64,000 bases of DNA from Physcomitrium patens (lineage: Eukaryota > Streptophyta > Bryopsida > Funariales > Funariaceae): the NCBI RefSeq assembly GCF_000002425.4, contig NC_037270.1:7076098-7140097 (forward strand), written 5' to 3'. Under the pieces are notes generated by a model, which saw nothing but the letters and a program-made list of their open reading frames with translations, was not told the origin of the DNA and made no database searches. Position numbers and translations under genes: made by a program. Each line of letters opens with the position of its first letter. The first letter of the stretch is position 1. This document shows, one piece after another, positions 36,481-49,100 of this stretch.

Positions 36481-39400
36481 ATTTTAGGACAAAAAGATGC
36501 ATTTAGAATGCTTAAAATCATAATATATAGTAAGTAGTATAGAAATCTTTTGATAAAAAAAAAATTAGTAAGTTAATTGTAGAAATGAAGTCTTAGTAAG
36601 TCTTAGAGGCAATTATCCTAGTTGATTTAGTATTTTTATTTATTATTGAATATCAAGGATTATCTATTAAGATTAATATTTATATTGGCTTTATATCTAT
36701 ATTTATTACTCATAAAAAAATTAAAAATATTAATTAGTAGTTAGAAGAAGTATGATAAAGAACTTCATGTCTTTTTAGTTAGTTATATAAAAAATAGGAT
36801 TTATAGTTGATTTAAACTGATTTTATTATTATAAAAAATCATCAAGGTAATAAAATATAGATTTAAATTTATATTTATATTATAAAAATATTAAAATTTT
36901 ATTTTAAATTTATTTAAAATATATTTAAATTTTTTTTTGGAATTTTTAGAATAGTTTTCAAGATTTTGATAAAAATGAGTTTTACTACTTTGGGAGCCAA
37001 GATTTGAATGGAGCAAGATTTGAAAGCCACTCAAGATTCATAGGCTAACCAAGTATTTTTAAACACCATGGTGAAGTCGAAAATATAAAAATATTGGTTT
37101 TACTAGTAAGAAATAAGATGACCAATAGCTAGTATAGTCCTTCTAAGAAGAGAGATGCATAAGTTCTATACGGGTTGTAGCACCTTGAAGGTAGTTAGGA
37201 GGATAAGAATAAGGCCTCGTGGCCTCCTTTAGACATCCATATATATTACTTGTCAGCCTTGGTGAGGCTCAAACTCTTGATCCTTTAAGCAAATCATCCT
37301 TGAGGTAAAAATTATTCACTTAATTTTTTATTTATTTACTTATTATTCTTAAACCTTCATAATTTATTCATAGTAATTCGGATTTATATGAATCTTATAC
37401 CATTAAAAAGATTAAAAAATTATCTTTTAAAAACTATATTTTTTTATTTTATTTATTTTATTGGATAAGAATTCAATGAATAGAGTGTGACTAGTTTTAT
37501 ACTATATAATTGCTTGGTTGCACTTATTTCACTTGTTTTTGTATTGTGCTCTTTTTTCTTATTCTTTCTACATTCACTTCATACCACCAATTACAAAAAA
37601 TTCATAATTAAATGCATCTTATAATTTCAATTGAGGGTTGAAATTTACTTTCATATTTAGGTGCATTCGCCAAGAGATGGTGCTTCTAATGGTATGTGTG
37701 AATGTAAAGTTTGCTTGTTGTGATTGATCTTACTTGGTTATTAAGGCATTTGTAGCTTGTATGGAGGATCTCAAAAAAATTGAAGAATTTTACTATCAAG
37801 CCATGATAAATATCAAATATAGTCAAAATATTTATATCAATTATATATTAGATGAAGTAAAAATCTTAAAAATTCAACAAAGGTAACATGATCATTTGAT
37901 GTTCCAAAGACCCAAAAATTTGTACCTCTAAGTTTGATGTATTTTGAGAGAGGCCATATAGAATATAACTCAAATTTCTTAGTAATATTTTTTATTGATC
38001 AATTAAGACAACTACATTCTATATGTTATTATTATAAATAAAAATAAACTTTATCCATACAATGGTGTAAGAAATTTGTAAAAAGTATGATTCATATAGC
38101 TGAACTGAAGATTAGTACATGGATACAAAAGAAGACCATGAGATTTTATGAAACATCAACTATTTTTATATTATATTTGGATTTATCTTTTTAAAGGTCA
38201 TTGACTATAGATCCAAATATGAATAACTATTAATCAACCATAAAAATGTCATTAGCATCAAGATTCATATAACCAAAAGATACAATACAAATATTACTAA
38301 AATTCAATACAATATCAAAGATTATATATGTATTTATAGCATACTAGCTTCTGTATTTTTTTGCAAGAAAGTCAACATAATTTTAACCATTATAGTAGAC
38401 AAAGAAGCAATTGATTGAAAAAAGATCATACACAATGCCTTTACACAAGAATTGAAGTACTTTTGATAAAAATAATATTCTTGTAGTATCAACAGCTCTT
38501 TTCTTTCAATATATATAAGCAAGTATAAGTGTTATGTTGTAAAATTCAAACATACACCGTCTCAAAGATCAATAAAAGATATTTGAAAAAAATCAAAGAT
38601 GGTACTAAGAATAAGTGATAATATAAAAAGTATAATGAAGAACTTGAGTAAAAAAACTCCTATGCTAATGTTGATATTCACACCATCTAAGTTAACTCTT
38701 AACACTACAATCTTCAAAAAATTGGCATAGAAAGCGGAAGTTTGTAAAATCCAATTGCAGCTCTAAATCCTAGGACTGATAATACACAAGCTAGTAATAT
38801 TGGCCAACAAAAAAAATAATAAGTCACAACATTGCAAAGACTACATCCAAAATATGATCTAAGAATATTATGAGCTGAACACAATGTTATAATTACAAAT
38901 CAATTAATTAAATTTAGAGATAGTTCGACTATGCAATGCTCTTTTGACATCTACAAGTATCTAAGATATAGACAATATATGATGCAAGGTAGAAAGCATG
39001 TATTCCTAACTTGAGTAAAAAGACCATATTATTTTCTAACAATGTAAAAAACTCACGATGCTTAAGTATGATTGTACCACTGTAGAAGGCAAGTCATATG
39101 AGCCTTGAGACAAACTTCAAGTGATACAACAAAAACAAAAGATCCTTGAGTCGTTAAATAATACTATCTAAATTTGAATTAAAGAAGTATAAGCCTTCTA
39201 TAATATGTTATGAGAAGCTTGAATAATATCTAAATTTATAAACTATATTAAACATAAATTTAGATATTTATAGTTTAAAGATATAATATAAAAAGTAAGC
39301 ATTATAAGTGAGAAGAATTTGCTTATGTTGGCAAAATAAGTTCAAGATAAATTTATCTTAATTTTGATCAATTTAGAAAAAATAAAAAAAATGATATTTA

Positions 39401-39684
39401 GTACTTGATGCACCATCATCCACTCAAATAATCCTATATTTTAAGCAACCTTATAAAGGTGCAAATTTACCTTGTATATCTTTTGTACAAATGGTTGACC
39501 TTAATGATCTATCATAGTTTCTAAATAGCATGTTTTACCATGATTTTAATTTACTCAACACTTATGGCTATTGTTCTAAGCTACTGCTATGACATAAGCA
39601 ATAATATGTGGCTTTGGCCACTAAGTATAAACTAAACAATAAAAACATGTACAATAGTGACTTAAATAGTGAAATAGAGGGTGT
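36481..39684. other. AT-rich region without recognised genes
   Basis: There are no protein motifs I can name. Around 37200-37240 a GAATAAGGCCTCGTGGCCTCC segment resembles the X repeat phrase AATAAGGCCTCG..GCCTCC, which may be a small relic. A 62-codon minus-strand frame at 38334-38522 has no recognisable motif. Confidence 0.4.
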
Positions 39685-39689
39685 ATTGG

Positions 39690-40229
39690 TATTACAGACA
39701 TACATACGTATTCTAATAAATAGTTATATGATTGGGTAGAAATAGATAAAAGTAGATAAAAGTAGGTTAATTTCATAAGATCTTTTAGAGAAGCTTCTTA
39801 GAAGCTTTATAGATGCTCCTTGACTTTACATATGTTTGTAGTTAATTGGTAGATTAAAAACTTGGTCAACAAGCTAATCACATGTTGGTAGGTTATAGAA
39901 CAAGCTAATTATGTGGCGCACATATATAAAACATGTCTTGCAAGTTTAGATATGTTTCTTCTAAAATCAACATATTTTGGAGGTCTTGTAGGACATTGCC
40001 ACATAGTTCTTAATTAAGAATATATATGGAAGCAAGAATAAAGCCTTCTTCATTCTTGTCAATACCTTTTTAGTCCTTAGTCTTGTTTCAAAACTTTCTT
40101 GTCTTTTTGTTTTTGACAATAGCCATTCTATTTTAATATTACATCACTTTTTGAGTGATTTTTTAGTTTTCTTTAGTGACACAAGAATATATTGAAGACT
40201 TTCTTTCTTGAAGATTCATATCTTTGATA
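39690..40229 (+). repeat. 5' LTR of element B
   Basis: 540 bp. The start is a mutated TGTCATGGACA (TATTACAGACA) and the end is CTTTGATA. TATATATGG is at 40021 and CATTCTTGTCAA at 40051-40062. Alignment to the 3' LTR is continuous. Confidence 0.9.
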
Positions 40230-40243
40230 GTTTGAAAAGAGTG
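40230..40243 (+). promoter_or_regulatory. Putative self-priming primer-binding site of element B
   Basis: After the LTR end come GT and then TTGAAAAGAGTG, 11 of 12 identical to the element A site. It can pair with the LTR segment around 40051-40062 (now 10 of 12). No tRNA-type TGG site was seen. Confidence 0.6.
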
Positions 40244-40274
40244 CTATCATATTATTTTTGTCTTATTTTAGAAA

Positions 40275-40435
40275 TAAGTGGATTATTTCACTTTTATTGT
40301 TGTATTTTGAAGGTTATGGACTATCCATCTTTAAAAAAAAAAATCTTGTTTTTTGACACTAATATTTTTCTTAAAGAAAGCGGATTATCCCTCTTTGTCA
40401 AAAAATTTATTAGAGGTTGTAGATTATCTTCCTTT
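40275..40435 (+). repeat. Four-fold GTGGATTATC motif in the leader of element B
   Basis: Imperfect copies start at about 40278, 40315, 40379 and 40419 (GTGGATTAT, ATGGACTATCCATCTTT, GCGGATTATCCCTCTTT, GTAGATTATCTTCCTTT). The same four occur in the leader of A (7587-7770), and decayed ones in D (29430-29580). A single GTGGATTATC is in G1 at 60494. Confidence 0.65.
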
Positions 40436-40446
40436 AATTTAATTTT

Positions 40447-41515
40447 TTGGATTTTTTTGAGTTATCTATAGAAGGAAAGATTATAGATGCTACTCCTAGT
40501 GGAAGTGAGAATATATTTACAACTATTGCAAATCTTTATGAACTTATCAACACTGTAAGAGTGGAAATCTTACATATTTCTAACGTAAATCATAGAAGTA
40601 CTATGCCTACCCCTATAAAAGAAGTTTAGAATCTGTGACAAGAAATTATACAGTTGAAAGAAGCAAGTAGATCAACCTTACAACCAAATCTAAGGAGTTT
40701 TGCTTCTATAAGTATGATAAGAATAAGGATTAATATGCTTGAGAAGTTTGATGGGAGAAGATCAAAATTTTAAAGATTTTTGCAACCAATCAAGTTTTGT
40801 TTAAGATTACACTCTTTCTGATATCCCGATAGAATTACTCAAGTTAGATTCATAGGTGCACTTCTATCAAAAAGTGTTCTTTCTTTGTTTGTACCTTTAA
40901 TGGAAAAATATTCATAATTCTTTTATGATTTTAATTCATTCTTAAAAAGTTTATGATCAGATTCAAAGAAAATAATAAAGAAAGAGTAGTAGAAACCAAG
41001 CTCTTATTTTTACTGCAAGGATCAAAATTAACGACCATATATGCTGCTCAATTCTAAAACCTTGCTTACTACATGGACTGGAATGACAAAGCCCTTATCA
41101 ATCAATTTTGATATAGATTGAAGAATAATATCAAAGACTTATTACTAACAATGTCAAAGACAAAATCTTTATAACGATTTATTGCTCAAGCCATTGCATA
41201 TGACCATCAATTATTTGAAAGACATCAAGAACAAAGATGTGGCTAAAAAAGAACAAATCAAATAATAATGACAATTTTTGAGTTTTCAAAAACTTATTTA
41301 TCAAAGCTAAAATCAATGCATATTATTATGATATGTTTTAAACTCCTCACAAAGCAAGAAATGAATCAACAACATCAAGAGGGCTTATGCTTATATTGTG
41401 GAGAAGCTAAACATAATATTCAATATTATCCAAAGAAACAACGCAATTACAAAATGAGAAGCACGATTGCCAAAGAAGATAATGTATCGAAAAATGAATT
41501 ATTGCAGCTACAATA
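40447..41515 (+). pseudogene. Broken gag of element B
   Basis: The N-terminus FELSIEGKIIDATPSGSEN matches element A. The capsid region is interrupted by stops and frameshifts. The zinc knuckle lies near 41385-41430 (CLYCGEAKHNIQYY), where the final Cys of CCHC is replaced by Tyr. The shift between the frames at 40447-40629 and 41268-41516 shows loss of function. Confidence 0.8.
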
Positions 41516-41569
41516 GGAACCTTGCAGCTACAATCATGTACAACATCTAGGAAAGGTCATAATCTCTCC

Positions 41570-44500
41570 TCTGATCCCTCACCTTGTTTTACAATAGAAG
41601 TCCATTTAGGACCAAAAAATCACAAAGTCTTAGCCTTGTTGGATTCAAGAGCCTCAACTTATTTTTATAGATGAAAACTTTGTCAAAAAATATGCTTAGT
41701 TAAGAAAATCAAACTTATGCATGTAGAAATAATAGATGGACGTTCATTATCTTCTAGGGATGTTATCTATGAAACTGTTCCTGTAGAAGTAGCAATTAGT
41801 AGTCACAATAGTTTAGTAATATTTAATGTGATTAAATCACCTTCTAATTCAATCATTTTAGGATTATTGTGGTTAAAAAGATATAACCCTCAGATAGGCT
41901 AGGTTTCTCGCAATCTTAATTTTTTTCATAATTTAGCCCAAGGTCATCCTAAGCAAGTAGAAATCTATAAGTGTAGTATATCCAAACCCTTATTAGTAGG
42001 TGCAAAAGCTTTCATACATGGTGCAAATGAAGGGCCATCTTTTGCTATATATGCCATGTCTATTGTTGATGGTGAAAAGATATGAAGTGGTATTCTTAGC
42101 CAGTATCAATATTTCTAGGATATTTTTTTAAAAATAATACAAATATTATTTTAGTGCATCATCCTTATGATTATACCATCGATCTTCAAAAAAGAACTCA
42201 ACCATCATTTGGACCAATCTATAGCATATCACAAAATGAGTTGGTTGCACTTAAAGAGTACATTGATGAGAACTTGACTAAGAACTTATATGCCATTCTA
42301 AATTTCTAGTTAGAACTCCTATCTTATTTTTAAAGAAAAAAGATGGATCTTTGCGGATGTGTATAGATTATTGAAGACATAACAAGATCATCATCAAAAA
42401 TAGGTATCTTCTACTTTTGATTTCAAGACTTTTTGATCAAGCAAATTAAGCAAAGATCTATACAAAAATAGATCTAAGAAGAGCATATAATTTGGTCCGC
42501 ATCAAAGAAAGAGATGAATGGAAGACTACTTTTTGAACTAAGTATAGACATTTTGAATATAATGTCATGCCTTTCGGACTTACAAATGCACCAATTGCTT
42601 TCTAACATCTAATGAATGATATCTTTTGTGAGTTTCTTGATGATTTTATCATCTATTATTTAGAAAATATTTTAATCTATTCTAAAAATATAGAAAAGCA
42701 TGAAATTCATGTTTGTCATGTGTTACAAAAACTAAGAGATACAAGATTATATACAAAGATGGAAAAGTGTGTATTCCACACTACTCAAGTTGACTTTTTA
42801 GGATACATCATTTCCAATGAAGGCCTTATGATAGATCCAAATAAGGTCCAAACTATCATACATTGGAAGATCTTAAGAACAGTAAGAGATGTACAATGCT
42901 TTTTGAGCTTTGCCAATTATTACCAAATCATTATCAAGAACTTTTCTCAAGTTGCAGCTCTACCTACACGTTTGATTTATAAAGACAAATTTGAGTGGAA
43001 TAAAGAAGTCGAAGCATCATTTGTTGCTTTGAAGAAGGAATTTTCTTCTGTACCAATTTTGTATTGCGTTAACTTTTTTTAAGGCATTCATGATGGAAAC
43101 AAATGCATCAGACTTTGCCTTGGATGCAATATTGTCACAAATGGGAACAAATGATAAATTCTATCTAGTAGCTTTCTATTCCAAGAGATTTTTAGCAACC
43201 GAGATTATCTATGAGATCCACGATAAAGAACTTCTTATAATTATGGATTTATTTTAAGAATGGCATCATTATTTAGAAATTACTTTAAATCCAGTCACAA
43301 TATATACAAATCACAAGAATCTCAAGTATTTCATATCGATACGTATTTTAAATTCTTGCCAAGCTTGTTGCAGTATGTCATTATCAAGATTTGATTTCAA
43401 GCTCACATATCGATATGGAAAATAATAAGATTTAACAAATGTTCTTTCTAGATGCTCTTATCTTACACTAAAAGAAAGAGACGTATCTTTTTATCAACAA
43501 AGAACAATCCTCTTGAAGCTATAGTATTTTTATCTTTGAGCAATGAAATCAACATTGATTGTTGATTCAATATTTGTCAAACAAATTCAATCAAATATGT
43601 CCTTTGATCCTTTTATTCATGATATCAAGAATCTTTTTTCTAAGTTTCATGATATTTCAAAGTTTGAGTTTAAGAATAATCTTTTCTATTTTGAAAGACG
43701 CTTATATATTCTAGAAGAAGAAGTATGTTTATATGTTCTTCAAGCATGTCATGACTTTCTAGCAGCAAGACATTTTGGATACAATAAGACTTTAGATCTT
43801 ATATTCATTGATTTTTGGTGGCCCCAAATGTGAAAGGTGGTAAAAGACTTTGTTCAATCATGTGACATTTGTTCAAGATTAAAAATTCCTCATCATTGAT
43901 CCTACGGACTTTTCCAACCATTGCCTATATTCAAACAACTATGGTCTTTCATTTCTATGGATTTTATCATAGATCTTTCAAGTTCAAGTTCATATGACTT
44001 TATATTTGTAATCATAGATTGCTTCACCAAAATGGGACACTTTGTACTATATACAAAATTTATTTTAGGTAAAATAACATCTAAGTATTTTATTGATAAT
44101 ATCTATCTATATCATGGATTGCCAAAGGATATTATATTGGATAGGGGGACTCAATTTGTATTAAGATTTTAGAGAATCTTATTCAAAATTTAAAGGTGGA
44201 TATAAAGCTTTCTTTTGCTTTTCATCCTCAAATTGATGGATAAAAAAATAGATGAATTAAGTTCTAGAATAGTATTTGAGGTGTACCATCAACTATCATT
44301 AAAATAATTGAACAACTCTTTTGTTATTCGTAGAGTTTGTATACAATAATTTGGTATTTTCTTCTACTCAATAAATACCTTTCTTTGTCAATTATTGTTA
44401 TCATCTACGACTTAATACTTTTAAATTTATAAAAGTTAATAATCTTATGGCAAAATATTTAGTAAATCATTTGTTAGAGCTATATACAACAATGAAGATA

Positions 44501-44995
44501 CAATTAAAAGAAGTTCAAGAACGACAAAAGACCAATGCAGATGCCTATTGCAATAGTAACTATAATTCAATATATGTTACAAGGTATGGTTACTTTGTCG
44601 CAATATCAAGACTATTTGTGCTTATGATAAGTTGGACTATCATAGATTAGGACCTTTTTTTATTTGTGAACAAATCAATCCTATTGCTTATTGATTATAT
44701 CTACCAAAGTTTAAAAATATCCACTCTGTATTTCACGTATCCCTTCTAAAGCCATTTAAGATAGTGAATATCTCGAGAAGAAGACAAATACTATTATTTT
44801 TATAGAAGTAGATAATAATCAAGAGTTTAAAGTGGAAGAAGTCTTAGACTCAAGGCAACATCAAAATAGGTTGAAATATCTTGTTCATTGGTATGAATAT
44901 GATATTAGTGAACGTGCATGGGAGCCATCAAAGTATCTTACAAATGCAACAAAGAAAGTTGAAGCCTTTCATCAATGACATCCATCAAAATGACG
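41570..44995 (+). pseudogene. Broken pol of element B (protease, RT, RNase H, integrase, chromodomain)
   Basis: Protease: the catalytic DSGA has become DSRA near 41640, and the C-terminal part is open at 41717-41902. RT: start near 42240 ([10 protein letters not shown]), then a 156-codon stretch 42612-43082 in which the YLDD box reads YLEN, so both catalytic aspartates are lost. RNase H is at about 43085-43480. Integrase: zinc region 43543-43900 (ARHFGYNKT ... CDICSR) and core 43921-44172 (SMDFIID, DRGTQF). Chromodomain 44800-44990 (VEEVLDSR, YLVHWYEYDISERAWEP). The domain order RT-RH-IN-chromodomain is that of Ty3/gypsy chromoviruses. Confidence 0.88.
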
Positions 44996-45552
44996 ATGAA
45001 GAATAACAAATCTTTACTATAAAAGAAACAAGATCAAAGAAAGATAATATTCTACATTCTATCTTTCTTTGTAGCTTTTGTGTATTTGTGATGCTAAGGA
45101 TATGGAGAACTAACAATTAATAGATTCAACTCAAGAGCTTTCATTTGCAGACTTATCTGATGAGACATTGAGATTGTCACAACCTTCAAGACGACAAAAT
45201 CGAGGTGAAGATCTTCAAGAATAACATGTCCTTCCTTGAATAGATAGTAAGATACAACATATTTTATATCACAATTTTAGAAGAGACTCTCGATGTTTGG
45301 TGATTTTATTAGAAGTATGAACAACTTCTAATGGTATTCTAAATATTTTATTTGAAGTAAGTTATGAAGGCCTCAACAACTACCAAATAACAGGGTAGTC
45401 TTCTTACCTTAGTATGGAACACTATTGATGGCTGAGAAGGCATATCAACCATCTTCGAAGAAAGCAAAGAATGGACTATGTAACAAATACAATTTTTCAC
45501 ATCTTGGATTTCTTCAATATATGAAAATTACTCCTTGTGGACCTTGTTCCTA

Positions 45553-46095
45553 GAAGGGGAGGTAATATCATGGACATACATATATATTTTAGTAAATTAT
45601 TATATGATTAAATAAAAATAGATAAAAGTAGGTTAATTTTATAAGATCTTTTAGAGAAGCTCCCTAAAAGCTTCATAGAAGCTACTTGACTTTACATATA
45701 TTTGTAGTTGATTAGTAGATTAGAAACTTGGTCAACAAGTTAACCACATATTGGTAGCTTGCGGAAAAAGCTAATTATGTGGCATACATATAAAAAACTT
45801 ACCTTATAAGTTGAGATATGTGCCTTGTAAAGTCAATACATTTTAGAGGTCTTATATGATATTGCCACATAGCTCTTAGTTAAGAGTATATATGGAGGCA
45901 AGAGTGGAGCCTTCTTCACTCTTATCAACGTCTCTTTAGTCCTTAGTCTTATTTCAAGACTTTCTAGTCTTCTTATTTTTGACAATAGCCATTCTATTTT
46001 AATATTACATTACCTTCTGAGTGACTTTCTAGTTCTCTTCAATGACACAAGAGTGTATTGAGGACTTTTTTTCTTCAAAATTCATATCCTTGACA
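45553..46095 (+). repeat. Polypurine tract and 3' LTR of element B
   Basis: The purine run AGAAGGGGAGGTAA (to 45565) is followed by the LTR 45566-46095 (530 bp), ending CATATCCTTGACA. TATATATGG is near 45889-45897. The hairpin CAAGAGTGGAG...CTTCACTCTT is at about 45899-45924. Confidence 0.92.
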
Positions 46096-46100
46096 ATTGG

Positions 46101-46159
46101 AAGCAACATACATAATCTTAAAATATTTTGTCAAATATCTAGAACTTAAAATATATATA

Positions 46160-46198
<39 letters not shown>

Positions 46199-49100
46199 TA
46201 TACTATATATAGTAACTTAGTAGATTATATATTCTATGGAAAATTAATAACAAAACCGGTTTTTGACATCTATTAACATATGTTAAAAACTTAAAATAAA
46301 CACCATTGTATGCACCAAGGATTTGCTATGACAATTCAAAAAATTTATGATAGGCATAAACCAATCTATAATGATCAATTATGTTCTTGTAAAATAGTAC
46401 CAAAAACATCTATGCATTGTAGATATCTTAAGGACAAGATGTGAGATACCTCAAGAGGTGAAATATTTCCTACATAAGATAAGTACACTTGCCTATAATA
46501 GTATTTCTTGTCTAAGGAGCTGATACTTACCCCAAGATGATATTTGTTGAAATACTTGAATAACTCAGTATTAGAGGAGTAGTAAGCGAGGAAATTAGAT
46601 GCTATTACAATATTGCCAAAATAAATAATGACATGATAAAATAGAAGAATATTTAAGAATTGAAGAAAGTACAACATGGTTGTTAAGAATTAACATGGCA
46701 CTTAGTGGATTTAAAATAGTAGCACCACAAATTAGATAGTGTTGGGCTAAAGGTTGAGTAATTTTGATTGAATAATAAATTAGGCCTTTTTTTTTTTTCT
46801 TTTTTTTCTTTTTTTTATCATCATATGTATCATGTCTGCTTTCTTAAGGTCTTATTTCATGATTGCTAGTAATCTTGAAAGCTCAAGTTACATACCTCTC
46901 AACTATGTATTAGAATGGACTAACGTTTGAAACAATGAACAAGTGTGTAAAAAATTCAACCTTTTATGATTAACATGGAATTGAATTATTGTGGTAATTG
47001 TGTGGAGAAAGAGAGTAAGTGACAATGTTGATCAATGTTACCATATATGTCTAATTGGCACTAAAAAAATAATATTATATTATTTTTGAAAATACCATTT
47101 AATAAAAAAAAATGTCTCAATAGAAGATTGACATCCTTGAATTCCTTTCATGAAGTGCAAAATAGATGTTTGTATTAATACAATTGACTTATGGTAGTAT
47201 TACTAATTTACTAGGTAATAGAATACATTTGAGACATTCAAACAACCTCATGGATATTCAAAGTGATGGAATATGTCCTATGCAATTCTCTCCCTCCTAA
47301 AAACACTACATCTTTATGCATCATATACTATGCAAATTCAAAATAGTCAACAAACTATAGCTTCTTATAAAAGGTGACATATTGTGGATATTATGAATTG
47401 AAAAGAACAATGCTTCATTTAATGGAGTACATTAGTCATAAGAAAAGTTGTATTACAAGATATGCCTCAATTCCTCAACTACAGGAAGAATGCATGGCTT
47501 AACACTCAAAAACATACAACTGATGCCTACAAAGGCAACAGGGTACACTGAGCAATTTCAACAACAATGGTGTGCAAATGGAGTAATGGCAACATGGCTA
47601 GTAAAGAAGCTATCATGAAAATTAGTCAGACCTAGAGGTAGTTTTCTTTATTTATATTTTGGCTGTAATATACCACCCTGACTGGACCTGGTTGGGGCCT
47701 ATGTACATTAACCTTTTCACTGCAATAGAGAACCAGCTCTATTTGTGTCAAATAATAATAATAATAATAATCTCCTCTGATGATTATTGTACTAGTCAAT
47801 AGTTTTTAATTAATGAGATAATGAATATGAATCAGAACATGTCCAGTGTACTCATCTTTATTGACTTGCCTAAAAGCTGAGCAATCTAGAAGCACTAAAT
47901 TGTATTATCCCTGTCCTTCATATTTTCATGTGTTGATGATCTCATGGAACCTTTGCTTGCTTTTGAAGGATGTACAAAAAGTTGAGAGATTAAAATAGTC
48001 ACCTTATTCTATTTGCTGTGGGCATGGCTCCTAAGACAACAGGCTTACATGGATTATTAAGCTAAATGTCATATTGGTGCTTTAAGTTAAATAGATGCTG
48101 ATGTATTAATAGATATTTTTCATGGATGTGATTATTTGTTATATGTATAGTCACATCTTGAACTGACTACCCTCCCACTTTTTGAGGTATACATCTTACA
48201 GTCAAATGTATATAAGTTATTGTCAATATTAGGAGGATTTTGACACTTCTATGACAGTCTTATGTGAAATGTTTGTCACTACATTGTCTAAGTCTATAAG
48301 ATTGCACATGCCCAATTTGGGGTAGGTACCCTTAACATGTTAAATCATGGAGTAAAAGTTGGTTATTGAAAAGATTGTGTAGAGACGGTATCACTGGAAA
48401 TGTGAAAGCTTCAAGCCTTGCCTGAGCCATACCTGTGAGCATTCCTGTTGGTTAACATTTTCATGATGGACTTTTTAAGAGCCAATATTGCTTTGTTACC
48501 AGTTATGGAGTTAATTTTGAGGTATGTAGCTTCCAATGTCTGATGCAATGTAGTCCTATTTCATGTATTTCATCAATTCTATGGGATTGTGAATACAATG
48601 CAGGAGGGTCAATACCTCAAGCATAACCATTATATGTCTGATATGTGTGTGTGTGTGTGTGCTTGAGTAAATTCATGCTATTCTGTGCTTGAAAACAGTA
48701 CATGATACCCCATTGTTGAAGATCTGCAGTATGGTGTGTGCTAATTACGCAATGGCTCTCATGGAGATGCCCCCAAATCATGATGATAGCACTCTGTACT
48801 GGGCCTTACACAGAAGCATTGATTGTGTGAGGGAAGAGTCTAGGGGACACTCTCTTCATGAGTTAAGTAACTACATAGAATAAAACCTGCTTAAATAGAG
48901 CCAAGCTGGTGCAGATTTGTGTGAGAAGGGGTTCTCCAGATTCAAATGTATAAGATCTTTAGCACTCACACAGAATCCATGCCCTTTGTTGATATGCCAT
49001 CATGTGTGCAAGTGATATGTGTGAAACTCTCTTTCTCACCCTTAGTCTAGCACACTATTTGGCAGGCATAAGAGGCTCACTGTTCTTTGCTTTGCTTTGT

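Larger units (their letters stand above)
39685..46100 (+). mobile_element. Element B: complete Ty3/gypsy chromovirus with LTRs and target duplication
   Basis: The element is 39690-46095 (6.4 kb), flanked by the perfect 5-bp direct repeat ATTGG (39685-39689 and 46096-46100). It has 5' LTR 39690-40229, primer site 40232-40243, leader, gag (40447-41515), protease (about 41570-41902), RT, RNase H, integrase, chromodomain (about 44800-44990), an about 550-bp tail, polypurine tract (45553-45565) and 3' LTR 45566-46095. Over about 185 aligned bases the LTRs differ at roughly one base in seven by eye, so insertion is old. Copies A, D, E, F and G2 are siblings. Confidence 0.93.

Noticed and set aside
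38334..38522. 62-codon minus-strand frame
   Set aside because: Low-complexity AT-driven composition; no motif.
40230..40260. tRNA-iMet primer-binding site (TGGTATCAGAGC-type)
   Set aside because: Looked for directly after each 5' LTR and not found; the fold-back site explains the position better.
46375..46677. 100-codon minus-strand frame next to element B
   Set aside because: No domain recognised. The length is possible by chance in AT-rich DNA; kept out because I cannot support a function.
48689..48883. 64-codon plus-strand frame in the region before the subtilase gene
   Set aside because: No recognisable motif, no neighbouring exon signals that extend it.
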